Part shown: positions 11,107 to 23,142 of the stretch, in pieces
How the letters are laid out: each line of letters begins with the position of its first letter
How positions within the stretch are numbered: position 1 is the stretch's first letter
NCBI RefSeq assembly: GCF_027596085.1
Contig: NC_072465.1
Location: forward strand, 13,010,857 to 13,074,856
DNA from: Anoplopoma fimbria
Lineage: Eukaryota; Chordata; Actinopteri; Perciformes; Anoplopomatidae
Direction of reading: 5' to 3'
Length of the DNA stretch: 64,000 nucleotides
Notes under the pieces: generated by a model
Databases searched by the model: none
The model's input: only the letters and a program-made list of their open reading frames with translations
What the model was told of the DNA's origin: nothing
Position numbers and translations under genes: made by a program

Positions 11107-13722
11107 TTTACCCCGGCGGAAGTCCACCACCAGCTCTTTGGTTTTTACCAGAGTTGATCTGGAGGCAGTTCCGCTGGCACCATCCTATAAAGTCTTGGTT
11201 CAGTTCTCTGTATTCCCTGTCGTCACCGGCGGAGATGAGGCCGACGATTGCAGAGTCGTCAGAGAACTTTTGCAGGTGGCAGTTTGCAGAGTTGTACTTG
11301 AAGTCCGATGTGTATATGGAGAAGAGGAATGGAGCCAGAACGGTTCCTTGTGGGGGCCCCGTGCTGCAGGACACCAGATCTGACTCACACTCCCGTATCC
11401 TCACATACTGTGGACGGTTGGTGAGGTAGTCCAGTATCCATGCAGTGAGGTGGTGGTCCACCCCAGTCTGCTCCAACTTGTCCCTCAGAAGCAAAGGCTG
11501 GATGGTGTTGAAGGCACTGGAGAAGTCAAAGAACATGACTCTCACAGTGCTTCCAGCCTTTTCCAGGTGAGAAAGGCATCTTTGTAGCAGGTAGATGACA
11601 GCGTCATCCACCCCGATGCCAGATTGATAAGCGAACTGAAGTGGGTCCAAAGATGAGCTCACCAGGGGGTTCACCAGGGGACTGGTACCACGCAGGACGT
11701 CTTCCATAGCTGTGGTACCCTCCCCAGCTTCAAGCTCAAGTTGAAGACGTGCTCCACTATCCTGCACAGCTGGTCTGCGCAGGATCTGAGGAGCCTTGAG
11801 CTGATGCCGTCCGGACCCGTGGCCTTTCTCACCTTTATCTTCCTCAGTTCTTTTCTCACCTGGTTATTTGAGAAGGACAAGTTGGGGGAAGGGGGCTGTG
11901 TGCTGTAGGTTGTTGGAGTGGGGGTGGGGTGCTGGTGGAGTGCAGTGTTTGAGGAGTGTGGAGGGGAGCTGAGTGTTGTGGAAAAGGGGGTGGAGGAGGA
12001 GGAAGAGGAAGAGGGGCAATCTACAGGGGGTGCAGACGATGGGGGTTGCAGCAGCAGGGAGGTCTGGGTGGGGGGAGGGGTGGATGGCTGATCAAATCTG
12101 TTAAAGAATAAGTTCAGATCATTCACCCACTGTTGGTCCCCCACAGGCTGTTGGTTGGGCCCCTTGTGGCCAGACATGGCCTTGAGGCCCTTCCAGACCC
12201 CGCTGGTGTTGTTCTGCTGCAGCTGATCCTCCATCTTCGTCCTGTAGACATTTTTTCCTTCCCTGATCTTCCTCCCCAGCTCCCTCTGCACAGCCCTCAG
12301 CTCCTCCTTGTTTCCTGATCTAAAAACCCTCTTCTTCTCCTTGAGGAGGGTCTTTATATCAGCAGTTATCCATAGTTTGCAGTTGGAAAAACACTGTACA
12401 GTCCTGGTGGGTACGGTGTTCTCCACACAAAAGTTTATATAGTCCGTTATGGTGTCTGTGAGACCGTCGATGTCCTCCCCATGGGCATCACTGAATACTT
12501 CCCACACAGTCGAGTCAAAACAGTCTTTAAGAGCCTCCTCGGCTTCATCGGACCATCGTTTGACTGTGCGGGTCACAGCTGGCTGCCTGCATACAAGAGG
12601 TTTGTACACAGCCCAGAGGTGTACCAGGTTGTGGTCAGATCTTCCCAGGGGAGGGAGGGGTGTTGATGTGTATGCCTCCTTGGTGTTGGCATACAACAGG
12701 TCCAGGGTTTTGTTGTCTCTGGTGGGGCAGGTGATGTACTGGGTGAATGTGGGCAGAGTGGAGGACGGAGGGGCATGGTTAAAGTCACCAGAGAGGAGGA
12801 GGAGGGCATTGGGGTGTTGTGTGAGCAGCCTGCTTTTAGTCGAGTGGATGACGTCACAGGCCGCTTCTCCGTTAGCAAGGGGGGGAATATACGCAGCTAT
12901 TGTGATTACGTGCAAAAATTCCCTCGGTAGATAGTTCGGCCTCATGCTAACAGCCAACAGCTCAATGTCCTCTGTACAGGTCTGTTCCTTAACAGTGATG
13001 TGCCCAGAGTTACACCATCTATCATTCACAAACACTGCCAGGCCTCCTCCCTTCCTCTTACCGCTCTCCGTTGTCCTGTCTGCCCGTATGATGCGGAAGC
13101 CGTCCAGTGCAGCGTTCGTGTCCGGAGTCAGCTCGGTTAGCCATGTCTCCGTAAACACCATGACGCTACACTCCCGGTATTCCTTCTGTTGGCAAATCAG
13201 TGCTGATAACTCGTCCATCATCATTTCCCATGATCATTTCCCATGATGATGGAGGGAGGACGGGTTTGAAACGTCTCCTCCTGGCGCAACGTTCTGCCCC
13301 AGCACGGCATCCCCGTCTCTTCCTCCTCAGTTCACGGGGAACCTCGGGTCTCTCCTCCGGCAGTAGCAGCGGCGTGTCCCGGAGCGCTAACAGCTGACCC
13401 CTGGTGTAAACAATGTGCTGAATCTCCGGACACGGTGGAGAAAAGTGCGATAAACTGCAGGTAGACCACGACAAACTTGACGTGTCTTGCTGCCATAGTG
13501 CACTACAGTTAGTAAAGTTAAATAAGTAAAAGAAAAGTAACAAAAAATAACACAAATTTAAAGGAAAAAGCTCAGTGGTGAGCAGGAGCTGCTGTAAAAG
13601 GCAGCCACTCGCGCCGTGCCGGAAGTAAAAGTTAACAACAGTTCACTTATAATATTTGCCATAGCCTTAAATAGCTGCATATCCTATAGCTTACAACTTA
13701 GCTTTAGCAACCAAACTTACAA

Positions 13723-13737
13723 CACTGCAAAAATTAA
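13723..13737 (+). repeat. Left terminal inverted repeat of the CACTA-like element
   Basis: cactgcaaaaattaa, the exact inverse complement of 23128-23142. Subterminal motifs resembling cttgttttgaga follow at about 13785, 13840 and 13965. Confidence 0.85.
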
Positions 13738-14043
13738 CAATCTAACCAAGTCTTCCAATCTTGTATCTAGCCAAAAAGTATTTTTGATCTTGTTTTGAGA
13801 GCAATATACTATGCAAGCACAGAATGAGTAAGATTATTATTCTTGTTTTGAGAATATGTGTCTTTTTATTTCTTAGTTAGTAAGTAGATCCTAAAACTAT
13901 ATATTTTCCACAGAAAGTAAGCTGAATTATGTCAGATACTCTTTCATGACCACTTCTTAGCTTAGAAAACTTGTTTCAAGACCTCCCAGTAAGCATTCAC
14001 ACACACTCTGGTCACAGTTGTAACATGTTTATTCACATTCATT

Positions 14044-17000
14044 TCACTGTTTAAGTAGAGCAACATCACCAAGATAATATTTTGTCAGAACATACGTGGT
14101 GTTTTTGAAACTGACAGGGTAATATGATGTATGATCCACTAGTTTTTCAGCATCGATGAACTCTGTTGCTTGAGCAAGATTAGGCACTGCAACTTCATAG
14201 GCTAAAAGATCTCTATTCCAACCCACTGTCTCATAAAGCTGGTACTCAAAACAATACAATGAGCTGTTTACCACATAAATGTTTTTTATAAATCCGAAGA
14301 CAGGCACTGTCTCATTTGTAGTGGTGATTATTAGAGACCTGTCACTTATGTACTTGTTCCCATTGAGAATAAGCCACTTTACTTTGACTGTGTGTTGTAT
14401 GCCATAAATCCCCAAAAAATCTCTCATCTTTGCATTAACATACTCCATATTTGCTACTTCTGAGACAGGACCCAATTCTTTCTCATGTAAAAAAATCGGA
14501 TGCTCCATACCCATTTCATTTTGACAGCATTCAAAAAGCTGATTATGTTTCACAAGTGACTTACAGACATTTTTGAAGTTCAATTTAGATGACCACTGTT
14601 TGAAAAAACAGTGCTTTGACTCAAATCTCATGCACATGTGTCTTATCATAGGGCCCAGGGAAAGAATTTGGGAAGGGAGATGCAGCAGGTAATGTTGCTT
14701 AGGAATGACATTATTCTCAGGAAAAAGTTGCTTAAACTGTTTCAAATGCAAAACAAACTGAACATACTCATTTTTCTCTATAGTATTCAGCAGAAAAGGC
14801 ATGATCTTCAGCAATATCAGCATTTGCCCTGAGGACTGTTTAAGTTTGTTATCATTTGATGCCAAGGTACTGACACTTATAGGGCAGGGTTTGTCACGTA
14901 CATCTACTGGTGACAAAGGAAAACTTTGCATGGCTGAATTGAACACATCCAACTCCATCTGTCCAGACAGAACAAGGTATTTTAACACACACTTAACTTC
15001 CATTGGTGCAACACCCTCAAGAATGATGTGCATTATGTCCTGTGGAGTTTGCCGAATGAGGTCAAAGGCTGGAAAATCAACCAGCTTGCTCCTTCTGTTT
15101 ATACCATAGGTGGTTTTGAGGGCCGATTTCAAGAAGTCTGTGCTGGCCTTTTCTATTTCATGGCACTGTTGAATATGTTTTTCCATTGTCCTTTTTGTAA
15201 AGCGCTCTTCATTAAAATTAATTTGCATTTCCTCAAAGGTACATTCACAATGCCTACACTTACTGTATGCAAAACCAACTCCTTCCTTGAAACCAGCAAG
15301 CTCATGCTGCGCAAGTGTGTCACCACACACTGAAATTACAGCACCAAATAACTCGAATCCACCACTCTGTGTTTGGATTGTGACACCATTATACAGCAAC
15401 TTTAAGTCTTCATCAATTCTTTGTAATACAAAATCAACACCACATTTGTCAATATCATCAGCTTTTGCTATAGCAAGGAGTCTGATTGCAGCCAGCTTTG
15501 ACCTAAACTTGGGGTTTATGTTTCCTAAAGTATAATAAACCATCAGTAATTTATTTACTGAAGCATGTGACCCGAGAGGATTGCAGATCTCTATTTCATC
15601 AGTGTATAAAATGATCTGTAAAGCAGAAGGTTTCACTGAAAACAGTGGGTGGGATTTGAAAAGGCTCCCATCAACAATATCATACAAAAATCCATCTTTG
15701 TGACAACTCTGTGGCGTGGTGCGGATCATATCAAAAATCCTAGAATTGGACAACAGCTGTTCAAGACTCTTAACCAGGGATATATAGTAAAAGCTTCTGT
15801 TTTTAATTCCAAGAACTCTTGATTGTCCTTTTTTAACTCGACAAACCCTCTGAGACATAACTACCTCCTCTGGTTTAACTGGGTTAAAAAGCCTCTGGAT
15901 GGTGCTGTCTTGCATGTATGTGGTGGCCATGAAGGAGAAAGGATCTTGAAAATTGTCTAATGTTGCCAGTACTTCCTCTTGTAGCTGCTCCACACTGTCT
16001 GAATGTCTTTCAAAGATCCTCTTCATTGTGTCCCTCAAGGTGCTCAGAAGAGTAGTTTGATACTGCTGGACTTCAGAAACAATGTTGTTGACGCTCCTCT
16101 GAAACACAGTCAAGAATGAAGTGTAAGATACATGATGTTTGTCCAATACAACTAGCATAACCATTCTTAAGACTCATTTGAAGATTGATCATACCAAAAT
16201 GGTCACTGTCCTTGAACAATGTGGAGCATTTGCATATTCAAAATTACATCAAAATATGTCCCCCCTGTTGCACCAGCATTACAACAATTAAAGCTAACAT
16301 TAAGTTTTGAAAAATATTGAAATTGAGGATAAATATGGGGCTGTTGTTACTCTGACAGTGGGAATATGAAATTACACTTTTTCCAGAGTCACCAAACACT
16401 CTATAGTGTATAATCTAAGAATATAGAGCATTTTAATACTTGCTTTATAAAATCAATTTTCCTACAGCACTTTTAATATTATTAAAGGATAAACATGTAA
16501 CCATGATGTTAACATTATAATAATATTAACACTGGGTTATGTGCAATACCTGAGACAGGTGACATCTCTCCCTCACATTGATGGCAAATGCAGCTGCACG
16601 TCTGATATTTGCACTTGATGCACCAGCTCCTTCCTGTAAATATGTTGTGTTAATAATATACTATGTACATATAAGACTGGTTCACATCAAATGTTGAATA
16701 ACATTGTCATACAAAATTGACAATATTAGACCTTACCTGATTATCAGGGTGTGGAATCTGATGACATGTAGGCTCTGGGTTCAACATGTCATTTGCGATG
16801 ACAGGTGTGTTGCCTTCACTGTTGGTCCTTTGCATTCCCCGTGTTTCAGTGGCACAGTCAGAAAAAACTGGGATGTCAAAATGTTCACTTCCAACCCGAG
16901 ATAGGTCAGGTGTAGCTGATGTCATCCATCCAGTAGGTGGGTGTCCGGTGGCAAAATATAGAGTATGTGTGCGTCTAATATGGTAGTAAAAGGAGTTGAA

Positions 17001-17147
17001 GACTCTGTATTCAGCAGTACAGCCATCAATCCCGCATATAACACGGAAATCGGGACTGCGACTATGTGCTGTGTTAATATGGCTCAAGAGGGACTTCAAT
17101 GTTAAGGCAACGAAAACAAAGCAAATCACACACCTCCAACAGGCCAT
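14044..17147 (-). CDS. Transposase-like protein with N-terminal C2H2 fingers (3 exons, intact)
   Basis: A spliced gene reading 17147-16737, 16633-16550 and 16098-14044. Each junction is GT-AG and the frame is kept throughout (about 850 residues). Exon 1 begins MACWRCVICF and has two zinc-finger-like motifs: C-x2-C...H-x4-H (SLLSHINTAH) and C-x4-C...H-x4-H (SFYYHIRRTH). The large last exon carries blocks I associate with a family common in fish and arthropod genomes: LQIILYTDEIEICNPLGS, then KLLMVYYTLGNINPKFRS, then RQTPQDIMHIILEGV, with a Cys/His cluster (CRHCECTFEEM; HIQQCHEI) between them. Its place inside inverted repeats argues for a DDE-type transposase, but I could not assign the catalytic acids with certainty. 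It has no internal stop. The long frame's apparent start at 16164 is an artefact, because the acceptor lies at about 16099. It is divergently paired with the SAM-domain gene. Confidence 0.72.
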
Positions 17148-18771
17148 GTTTCGTTGAAAAAGAAATCCGCTGGACAGATGAATGCTGACAGAAGATGTTT
17201 AAGCCATCGAAAAATCTCCACTAATCTGAAAAATTAGTATACACTAGAAAAACACAAATAGCAAAAGGGAGTAGTCCAGGTATTTGATCTTTGAAGTAGA
17301 ACAGCACTGCATAACCGCTTCAATCTGAATCATTTGAACTTTTCGAAATTTTTCGGGCACATACTGACTAGAGCGGTCAATACCAAATCTGGGCGGGAGG
17401 GGGGGTGGATCATAGCAAGATTATTTAATTTGCATCGTGATGTGATTATACAGGGATCAATAACCGGCCTATAAATTAAAATATAATTTATAGTTCTAGG
17501 ATTTGCCAATTATGTATGTTTGTATGTCATTATTATCAGTTTTTTTACACGTTTAACACACTGCACACTGCACCAACCCCCCCCCCCCAGTACCCTCATG
17601 TGGTCACGTCTGCCCTGTGACGGTTGGGAGAACTACAGGCTATCTGGACTGGATTCTGCTGCGGTAAGGAGAAAACAACTATATATTAAAAATTATAAAG
17701 TTATACATTTTACAATTACGTTATAGTTTTACTCTTCACATTTACTCCACTCATCGCGAAAACTGCGGCCGTATCAATGAATAAGTCGGTCTCCTCAATC
17801 TGAAATCCAGCTAGCTAATTTAGCTAATGTTAGATGACTTTGCAGGTTGGGTGCTACACATGGTTAACGTTAGAAGTGTTTTATTATGCTTTTCACCTGC
17901 GACTAATCTAACTAACTAAACGTTGTTGATACATTTTTCGCGATATTTTTTTTATCATGTGCTCTATGAATGTGGAACGTGGAAGCAACAGTAACTTGCG
18001 GGGAATGGCGCTAATACACATGAAGCGACCAGGTCACCGCAGCCATAGTCTGTGACCGCAGCCATGTGTTGAGGGAGGCCTGCATGATGCCACACAGGCG
18101 ATTTTGGGGGGGGGGATCTCGCAAAGATCATAGGCTGGCTTAACGTTACAGAACATAACAGCTGTTTAATGTTTTGTTCCGATTAATTCGGTGCTACCCA
18201 AGCCAGCCGTAGTGAGTGATGCACTTCTGGTCATTTTCACAAAAATAAAACACCCGTTGTCTTTTATTATGAAGAAAACCATGAGGGTAGAATTTGCGCT
18301 TTTATTTTGTAAACAGGAAGTGAACCTCCCCTCGCTAACGTCATAGCTCACTTGAATCCGTCGTAACTCTGTTTTAAATGACGCTATAGCTCCGGTAACG
18401 TCGTGTTTTAAAGCTTTTTCGTGTGAGAAAGTAGCAGTTTAGGTCCCCGTTGTTCCGCCAGTTTATCCAAATAACGCTTGTTTGCACTTTTGCTCCGCCG
18501 TGCTGGGAGAAGTGCAGACCAGCCCCACCTGTGGTGGTAAATGGTTGAATAATGACATTTAAGTTACTGTTTGCCTTATTGTTTGTCATTTCCACATATA
18601 GAATTTAGCCTTTGCTCAGTCACCCTTGCAGCTTATCCAGGTGTCAGATTCTGTCACTTTTTTGACGGCTGAAAGGCTGAAAAACTGATCTAGAGTGATC
18701 CAACTTTACCTATCCATGACTTGTGATGTTTTTTTGTGCCTTCCAGGAGCAACTAAAAGAGCCTTAACATC
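17148..18771. promoter_or_regulatory. Divergent intergenic region of the two-gene transposon
   Basis: Lies between the two start codons. It is relatively CpG-rich from about 17580 to 18440, in contrast to the AT-rich gene flanks, as expected of a bidirectional promoter. A likely untranslated first exon of the plus-strand gene ends at a donor near 17663 (ctgctgcg/gtaagg) and joins an acceptor at about 18746 (gccttccag). No ORF here looks real. TATA boxes are not obvious. Confidence 0.5.
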
Positions 18772-21700
18772 ATGGAGGAATTGGATGATGTTACTGTTTC
18801 AGTTCTAAATGGTATGTTTAGGTGTTGCTGCATGCTACATAATATTGATGTGTATTACCATTTAACTGAATTATTGATTATGGATGATGATACCGATCTC
18901 AGAAACAAAATGTATTTCAGCTATTTTGCTATCTCAAAACTCCTAGTGACTATTTTTTATTTAGATTTATTCTTAGATAATAGATGGAATAACACAGACA
19001 CTGCAATTGGACTTTATTTACCTTGTCAAGTTGATTAGTGCTAAATTTATAGGTAAAATGGTATATGGTTTTTAATTCTTAAAGGTTTGTTAATGATTTG
19101 ACTTTGTTTACAGCTGCCAGCATAGATGAGGCCTTACTCCACACCCTCAGTCGGGATGATTTAAGAGACCTTTTTCCTGGGCCAGAGAACTTTCTCAGGA
19201 GGAAACAACTGTGGGCTCTTATTAGCCATGAGGTAAGTTTTTGCCTTTTTGGTTCGTCTCTGTCCATGCCGGGTGTTCCTGTGGTGCCTCTGTGAGTTAA
19301 TAAACTCTTTTTTGTTTTACGGCATTGGGTTTTTTGTCTGTCTGCATCAGGGTCCAGTTCCCTAAACCGTAACATGTTGTTTCTAATTGTGTCTGTCATT
19401 TACCTTGTAATAATTGTGTTTTGATTTTTTTTTTCTGAGGATGAGAATGCCACTTTACCAGACAAAGCTGGCCCAGGTGAAACAGGAACTGTGTCATCAC
19501 TTCAAGGATCACCTCCAGTATCCCCCCACACATCCACTCCTGTGTTGAAGAAAACCTTACAGCTTCCTAGTCCACCAGAATATGTTATATACACAGACAC
19601 TGAGTTGGAACTGGCTCGTAAGCACCATTTTGAGATAGGTAGAGAGGGGGAATCTGTAATGTCTAAAGAGTTGAGATGCAGGCTGGTGAGGAACACTGTT
19701 ACCAGCATGATCTCAATCTTAAGAGCAAGTCAACAAGGAGAGGAGCTCCGGTACCCCTCTAAGCATGAGGTCACCGCAATGGCTAAGAGACTAGTGGAGT
19801 ATTATCCCATGCTACAGGATAAAGATGAACCCATCAAACATGTAAGTGATGGCAATTTTAGCCATATTATTTTCTTGAAAAGTTATTTTTTAAAAAGTTG
19901 TGTGATATTCAAAATGTTTTTTTCAATAAGTGACTTTTTTCACCACAGATGAGCATGTACAGTTATCTTCAGAAGAGAATTCTGAATGTGAAGTCCCCAC
20001 AGAAGAGGAAGGGGCCCAGACCAGAGAGAAGCAGTTCAACCAAAAGACGTCACATTGACTTCTCTCCAAGTGACCAGGGAGAAGATTATGATGCAGACTC
20101 AAGTGGTGGATCAACAATTCTTTTGCCACCTAGGGGCAGTTCTGAAGACGACAGTTCAGGTGAGTGAAAATGTGTAATTTTGGCAATAATGATGGACACG
20201 AAGGCTAGGTAATACTATTATAGTTTTGTATATAATGATATATTACAGGTATTTAAACTTTACATTGAAGTTATGATTAGGCTTTGATGTATTGTGATGT
20301 GACAGTAGTTTTCACTTATTTGATTCCATTGTGTAAAAATTAAAGTATAACAATCAAAATGTTATGTTTGCTGGCTTAAACCTGTCGTATCATTCAGATG
20401 ACATGTCCAATACCTGTTGCTGATTTGTATTTCCTTTTAGCGGACAAAGATAGTCCGGCAGCACAGGCCAGGCATTACAAGACTCTGCAGGAGATGTACA
20501 AAAAACCAAAACCCAACCAAGATGCTGTCTGCCAGATCCTTGACCTTGAGTTTCAATCAAGAAGAGCCTTCATTGACAGTGGCATTCTGAAAGAAGAGGA
20601 CAGACCAGCAAAGATTTTCGAGGCATATCCATGTTTCAAAGAGCTTCATCATGTAAGATATGCACTTGTTGTTTTTGGCTTCTCCACAAAGCTAGCATTG
20701 TTGCAGTTTTTAACACTTATTTGCATTGCAGGTGATGGATGAGCTGCGGCGGATTCTGGCTAAGGACAACAGCAAGTTCATCAATGAAGTAAAGAAGAGA
20801 TGGGCCGACTTCTGCTCCATGGTGCAGTTTTATGGTGTTTGGAGGAAAGTGTTGAAGCCACCCATGAGCCTGGGTGCAGGTAAGTCATTTTGCTGTCTTT
20901 AATACATGTAGCTGTTTCAACAGACACAATTAATAGAACTGTAGTCAATGCATAACACTGATTAAATGATAAAAGAATGACAGTGTTGTTCATTGCAAAG
21001 CATTTTTACCTCACCATAACCATGGGGCAGTGGTGGCCTAAAGGTTAGGATCAATCTGGGTGGGGATAGTGAAAAAACAGCACTTGTCCCTCCCTCATTA
21101 CCACCTGAGCAACTGCTCAGTGGCTGGCAGTTAAGACTGTGGTTGTACTGGGCAGCTTCCAGGTGTGAGTGTGTAACTGTGTGAATGTGATCAGGGCGTT
21201 CCTGCAAAAGAGAGCCTCACTCTCAGTAAACCTACCCTGAATAAATAAAGGTTAAATAAAAAAAACCTCATCAGATGCTGGCTAACTTTGAACTAAAACT
21301 TGTTTATTTATTCTGTTCTAGTGGAATCCAACATTGCCTTGTTCAGGGCACTACCCACACTCTTCCCCTCACCGTCTGCGCCACCTAAGAAGATGGGACA
21401 GGCCAGTGAGGCATTGCTTCATGTCCTTCAGGTGAGTTTGTTCATATTTTGTTAAGAATTAATTGTCATTAATCATTAATTTCCCAAGTGTTTAGTGGCA
21501 CACACTCTTTAAACAGTGACTGAGGCACAAGTTATTTTCATGATTTCTTAACCTGGCATGTCTTGACCCATGGTCCTATCTTTAGAGCTCCGTTTTCATA
21601 TACCACATGTCAGTATGGTTGTGTTCATAGATATATACAGCTCTGGAAAAAAATAAGAGACCACTCTCACAAATGTTTCTTAAATCAGCATCTCTACATC

Positions 21701-22578
21701 TATGGCAGCCAGTCCATTCCAGTGTTTGTTCAATTCCAACACAAGCCTCCTCATTCTACTTATACTGATCAGGTGATCACCTGAACCAAATCTTATTTTA
21801 TGAGGATTACAAAAAGATTACAAAAAACACTGCTGTGATTAAAGATTGAGATTATCCCACCAATAATGATTTCTAAACTCTTCCTTAGTTAAAATATAAG
21901 TGTTGTGTTGTTTAAAAATGAATATGAACATGGTTTTTTTTACATTATTCGAGGTCTGAATACACTGCATCTTTGTTTGTTATTTTGACCAGTTTTCATT
22001 TTCTGCAAATAAATGCAATAAATGGCAATATTTTAATTTCAAATATGAGAGAAATGTCAGCACTTTATAGAATGAAACAAAAATGTTAATTTTACTCAAA
22101 CGCATACCTATAAATAGTAAAACCAGCAAAACCTATCTCTTAATTTTTTCCAGAGCTGTAGATGTACATAATGGTGTTTAAAAAAATCTCAGTTCACTTG
22201 CCCAAGCAGTTTTTCACTTTTTTAGTATACCATAAAGAAACTTCTGTTTTTTGTTTTCTTCTTCAGCCAACAGAAGAGCCAGCCATCTACCTCCAGAAGA
22301 GAACCCTCTTCAGCCCTGTTTTGGTCTTTGATGGGTCCCGCTGTCTTCTGGCAATTGGAAACACTCCTGTCACTACATTTGCCAAAGAAGAACTTGGTGA
22401 AGGGTTGCTGTATCTGATGGGTTATTACTATACCCTGCATCTCACCTATCCTAAGTGTGTGGCGACCATTCTCTCTGTCATTCAGACAGAGGTCTTACAG
22501 GACAGTATCCACGACCGAGACACCACAGGCTCGTACAAAAGAGTCATGGCAGAGTGGAATGCTTTCATTAAGAAATAG
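18772..22578 (+). CDS. SAM-domain (SAMD3-like) accessory protein, 8 coding exons, intact
   Basis: Exons 18772-18811, 19114-19232, 19440-19841, 19949-20159, 20441-20652, 20732-20879, 21322-21431 and 22267-22578. All introns are GT-AG and phases match, giving 517 residues and a stop. Exon 2 holds a SAM-like helix bundle end (LSRDDLRDLFPGPENFLRRK). Exon 3 has a Ser/Pro/Thr-rich stretch and a conserved LRCRLVRNTVTSMIS block. Exon 4 is basic then acidic (KRRHIDFSP), a likely nuclear-localising linker. The C-terminal exon has the HLTYPKCVATILSVIQTEV block. I recognise this layout from fish proteins annotated as sterile alpha motif domain-containing 3-like; their function is not established. Position inside transposon termini and divergent pairing suggest a transposition accessory or DNA-binding protein. 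An alternative is a captured or domesticated host gene. Codons are uninterrupted despite intronic insertions. Confidence 0.75.
21022..21262 (+). mobile_element. SINE (family C) in intron 6 of the SAM-domain gene
   Basis: About 240 bp starting near accatggggcagtggtgg, with a degenerate tRNA-like A box (gtggtggcctaaaggttagg) and no good B box. It ends in ataaataaaggttaaataa plus A-rich sequence. The last third (gtgtgaatgtgatcagggcg, then cctcactctcagtaaac) is typical of fish tRNA-SINE bodies. It sits between the donor at 20880 and the acceptor at 21321, so it is spliced out. Confidence 0.6.
21638..22158. mobile_element. Tc1/mariner-type MITE, 521 bp, in intron 7
   Basis: Terminal inverted repeats cagctctggaaaaaa...ttttttccagagctg, flanked by TA on both sides (21636-21637 and 22159-22160). 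It has no transposase ORF. The TA duplication and the CAGCTCTGG-type ends match non-autonomous Tc1-like elements of fish. It lies in the intron 21432-22266 of the SAM-domain gene. Confidence 0.85.
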
Positions 22579-23127
22579 AGCTATTCAGGCTGTTCAGCCA
22601 TGTTCTGTCTTATGAGATTGAGATATTTCATTGTTATCAAAGATAATGAGGTCATAGCCTCTTACCTCTGGGTTTCAGAGGTTAATTTTGCAAATATTAT
22701 GTTATGATTGTAAATATTGTAAGGAATCTGCAAACACTTCAAATAAATGCTGTTAACAATATTCTCTGTGTATGATTTTAAATGTATTGATTTAAGATAA
22801 AAGCTAATCATAACTCTTGAATTAAGAAGAATCAGCTTGTTAAGTTGCTCTGGATTTATGTTTTTTTCACTCAATTTGAGAAAGAAACAAAAGGTGAAAT
22901 AAGAATTGAAAAGCTAGTTTTGAGATTATTTGACTTGCATACAGTACTTGGAATGAGTGTTTCACCACTTATTTTAAGATATTTCTCACTTGCCTAATAT
23001 GTATTTATTTTTTCTTATTTTAAGAAATCTTACCAAGTGTGATTATCTTACTGCACTGGCAGATTATTTCACTTAATTTTAGCTTATATCTGCTCAAACC
23101 AAGTATTTATTTCTTATATTAAGCCTA

Positions 23128-23142
23128 TTAATTTTTGCAGTG
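23128..23142 (-). repeat. Right terminal inverted repeat of the CACTA-like element
   Basis: ttaatttttgcagtg, a perfect inverse complement of 13723-13737. It is followed by aag, where the left flank ends in caa. Confidence 0.85.

Larger units (their letters stand above)
9340..13224 (-). pseudogene. Rex1 endonuclease-RT polyprotein, broken
   Basis: Coding remnant of Rex1. The 517-residue frame 13224-11671 contains the APE-like endonuclease: MVFTETWL near its start, LLSGDFNHAP in the middle and LGRSDHNLVHL. A Ser/Pro/Thr-rich linker follows, then the start of the RT (KVRKATGPDGISSR). The RT continues in another frame, 11767-11108, with LQFAYQSGIGVDDA, FFDFSSAFNTIQP, STGPPQGTVLAP and the catalytic KFSDDSA. 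It stops where the solo LTR is inserted. The C-terminal end resumes at 9810-9340 (NNKLDWTDHTNALYKKGQS; LYLLRRLRSFGV) with another frameshift near 9590. The breaks and the 1.2-kb insertion mean no functional product. The FSDD form of the YxDD box is shared with the other Rex1 copies here. Confidence 0.88.
9081..13630 (-). mobile_element. Rex1 LINE copy 1, split by a solo LTR
   Basis: Non-LTR retrotransposon on the minus strand. Its 3' end at 9083-9140 carries a (GATAA)n simple-repeat tail after the actaataaagg block. Its 5' end near 13620 matches the 5' end of the second Rex1 copy near 53755 (cgcgagtggctgcct). The element is interrupted at 9892-11106 by a solo LTR with a TTTA duplication, and the Rex1 reading resumes exactly across it. 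The RT motif FSSAFNTI is diagnostic for the Rex1 clade of teleosts. Confidence 0.9.
13723..23142. mobile_element. CACTA-like (EnSpm-type) DNA transposon carrying two divergent genes
   Basis: A 9.42-kb unit bounded by perfect 15-bp terminal inverted repeats, cactgcaaaaattaa, at 13723-13737 and (inverted) 23128-23142. The CACTG start fits CACTA/EnSpm-type elements. The flanks show only a possible AA duplication, so the target duplication is 2 bp or unclear. Both subterminal regions are rich in short variants of cttgttttgaga and ttaagaaat, as expected of CACTA subterminal binding arrays. Inside are a C2H2-finger transposase-like gene (17147-14044, minus) and a SAM-domain gene (18772-22578, plus), with about 1.6 kb between their start codons. 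A SINE (21022-21262) and a Tc1-type MITE (21638-22158) later landed in introns. The superfamily assignment rests on termini and layout and should be confirmed by profile search. Confidence 0.78.

Noticed and set aside
10533..11429. Several overlapping 90-200-residue frames in GC-rich LTR sequence
   Set aside because: Overlapping frames on both strands are expected from GC-rich composition. They cross the LTR/Rex1 junction and contain no domain.
14044..16164. Treating the 706-residue frame as a single-exon gene starting at 16164
   Set aside because: The first ~22 codons lie upstream of a clear acceptor near 16099, and two upstream exons join in frame, adding a zinc-finger N-terminus.
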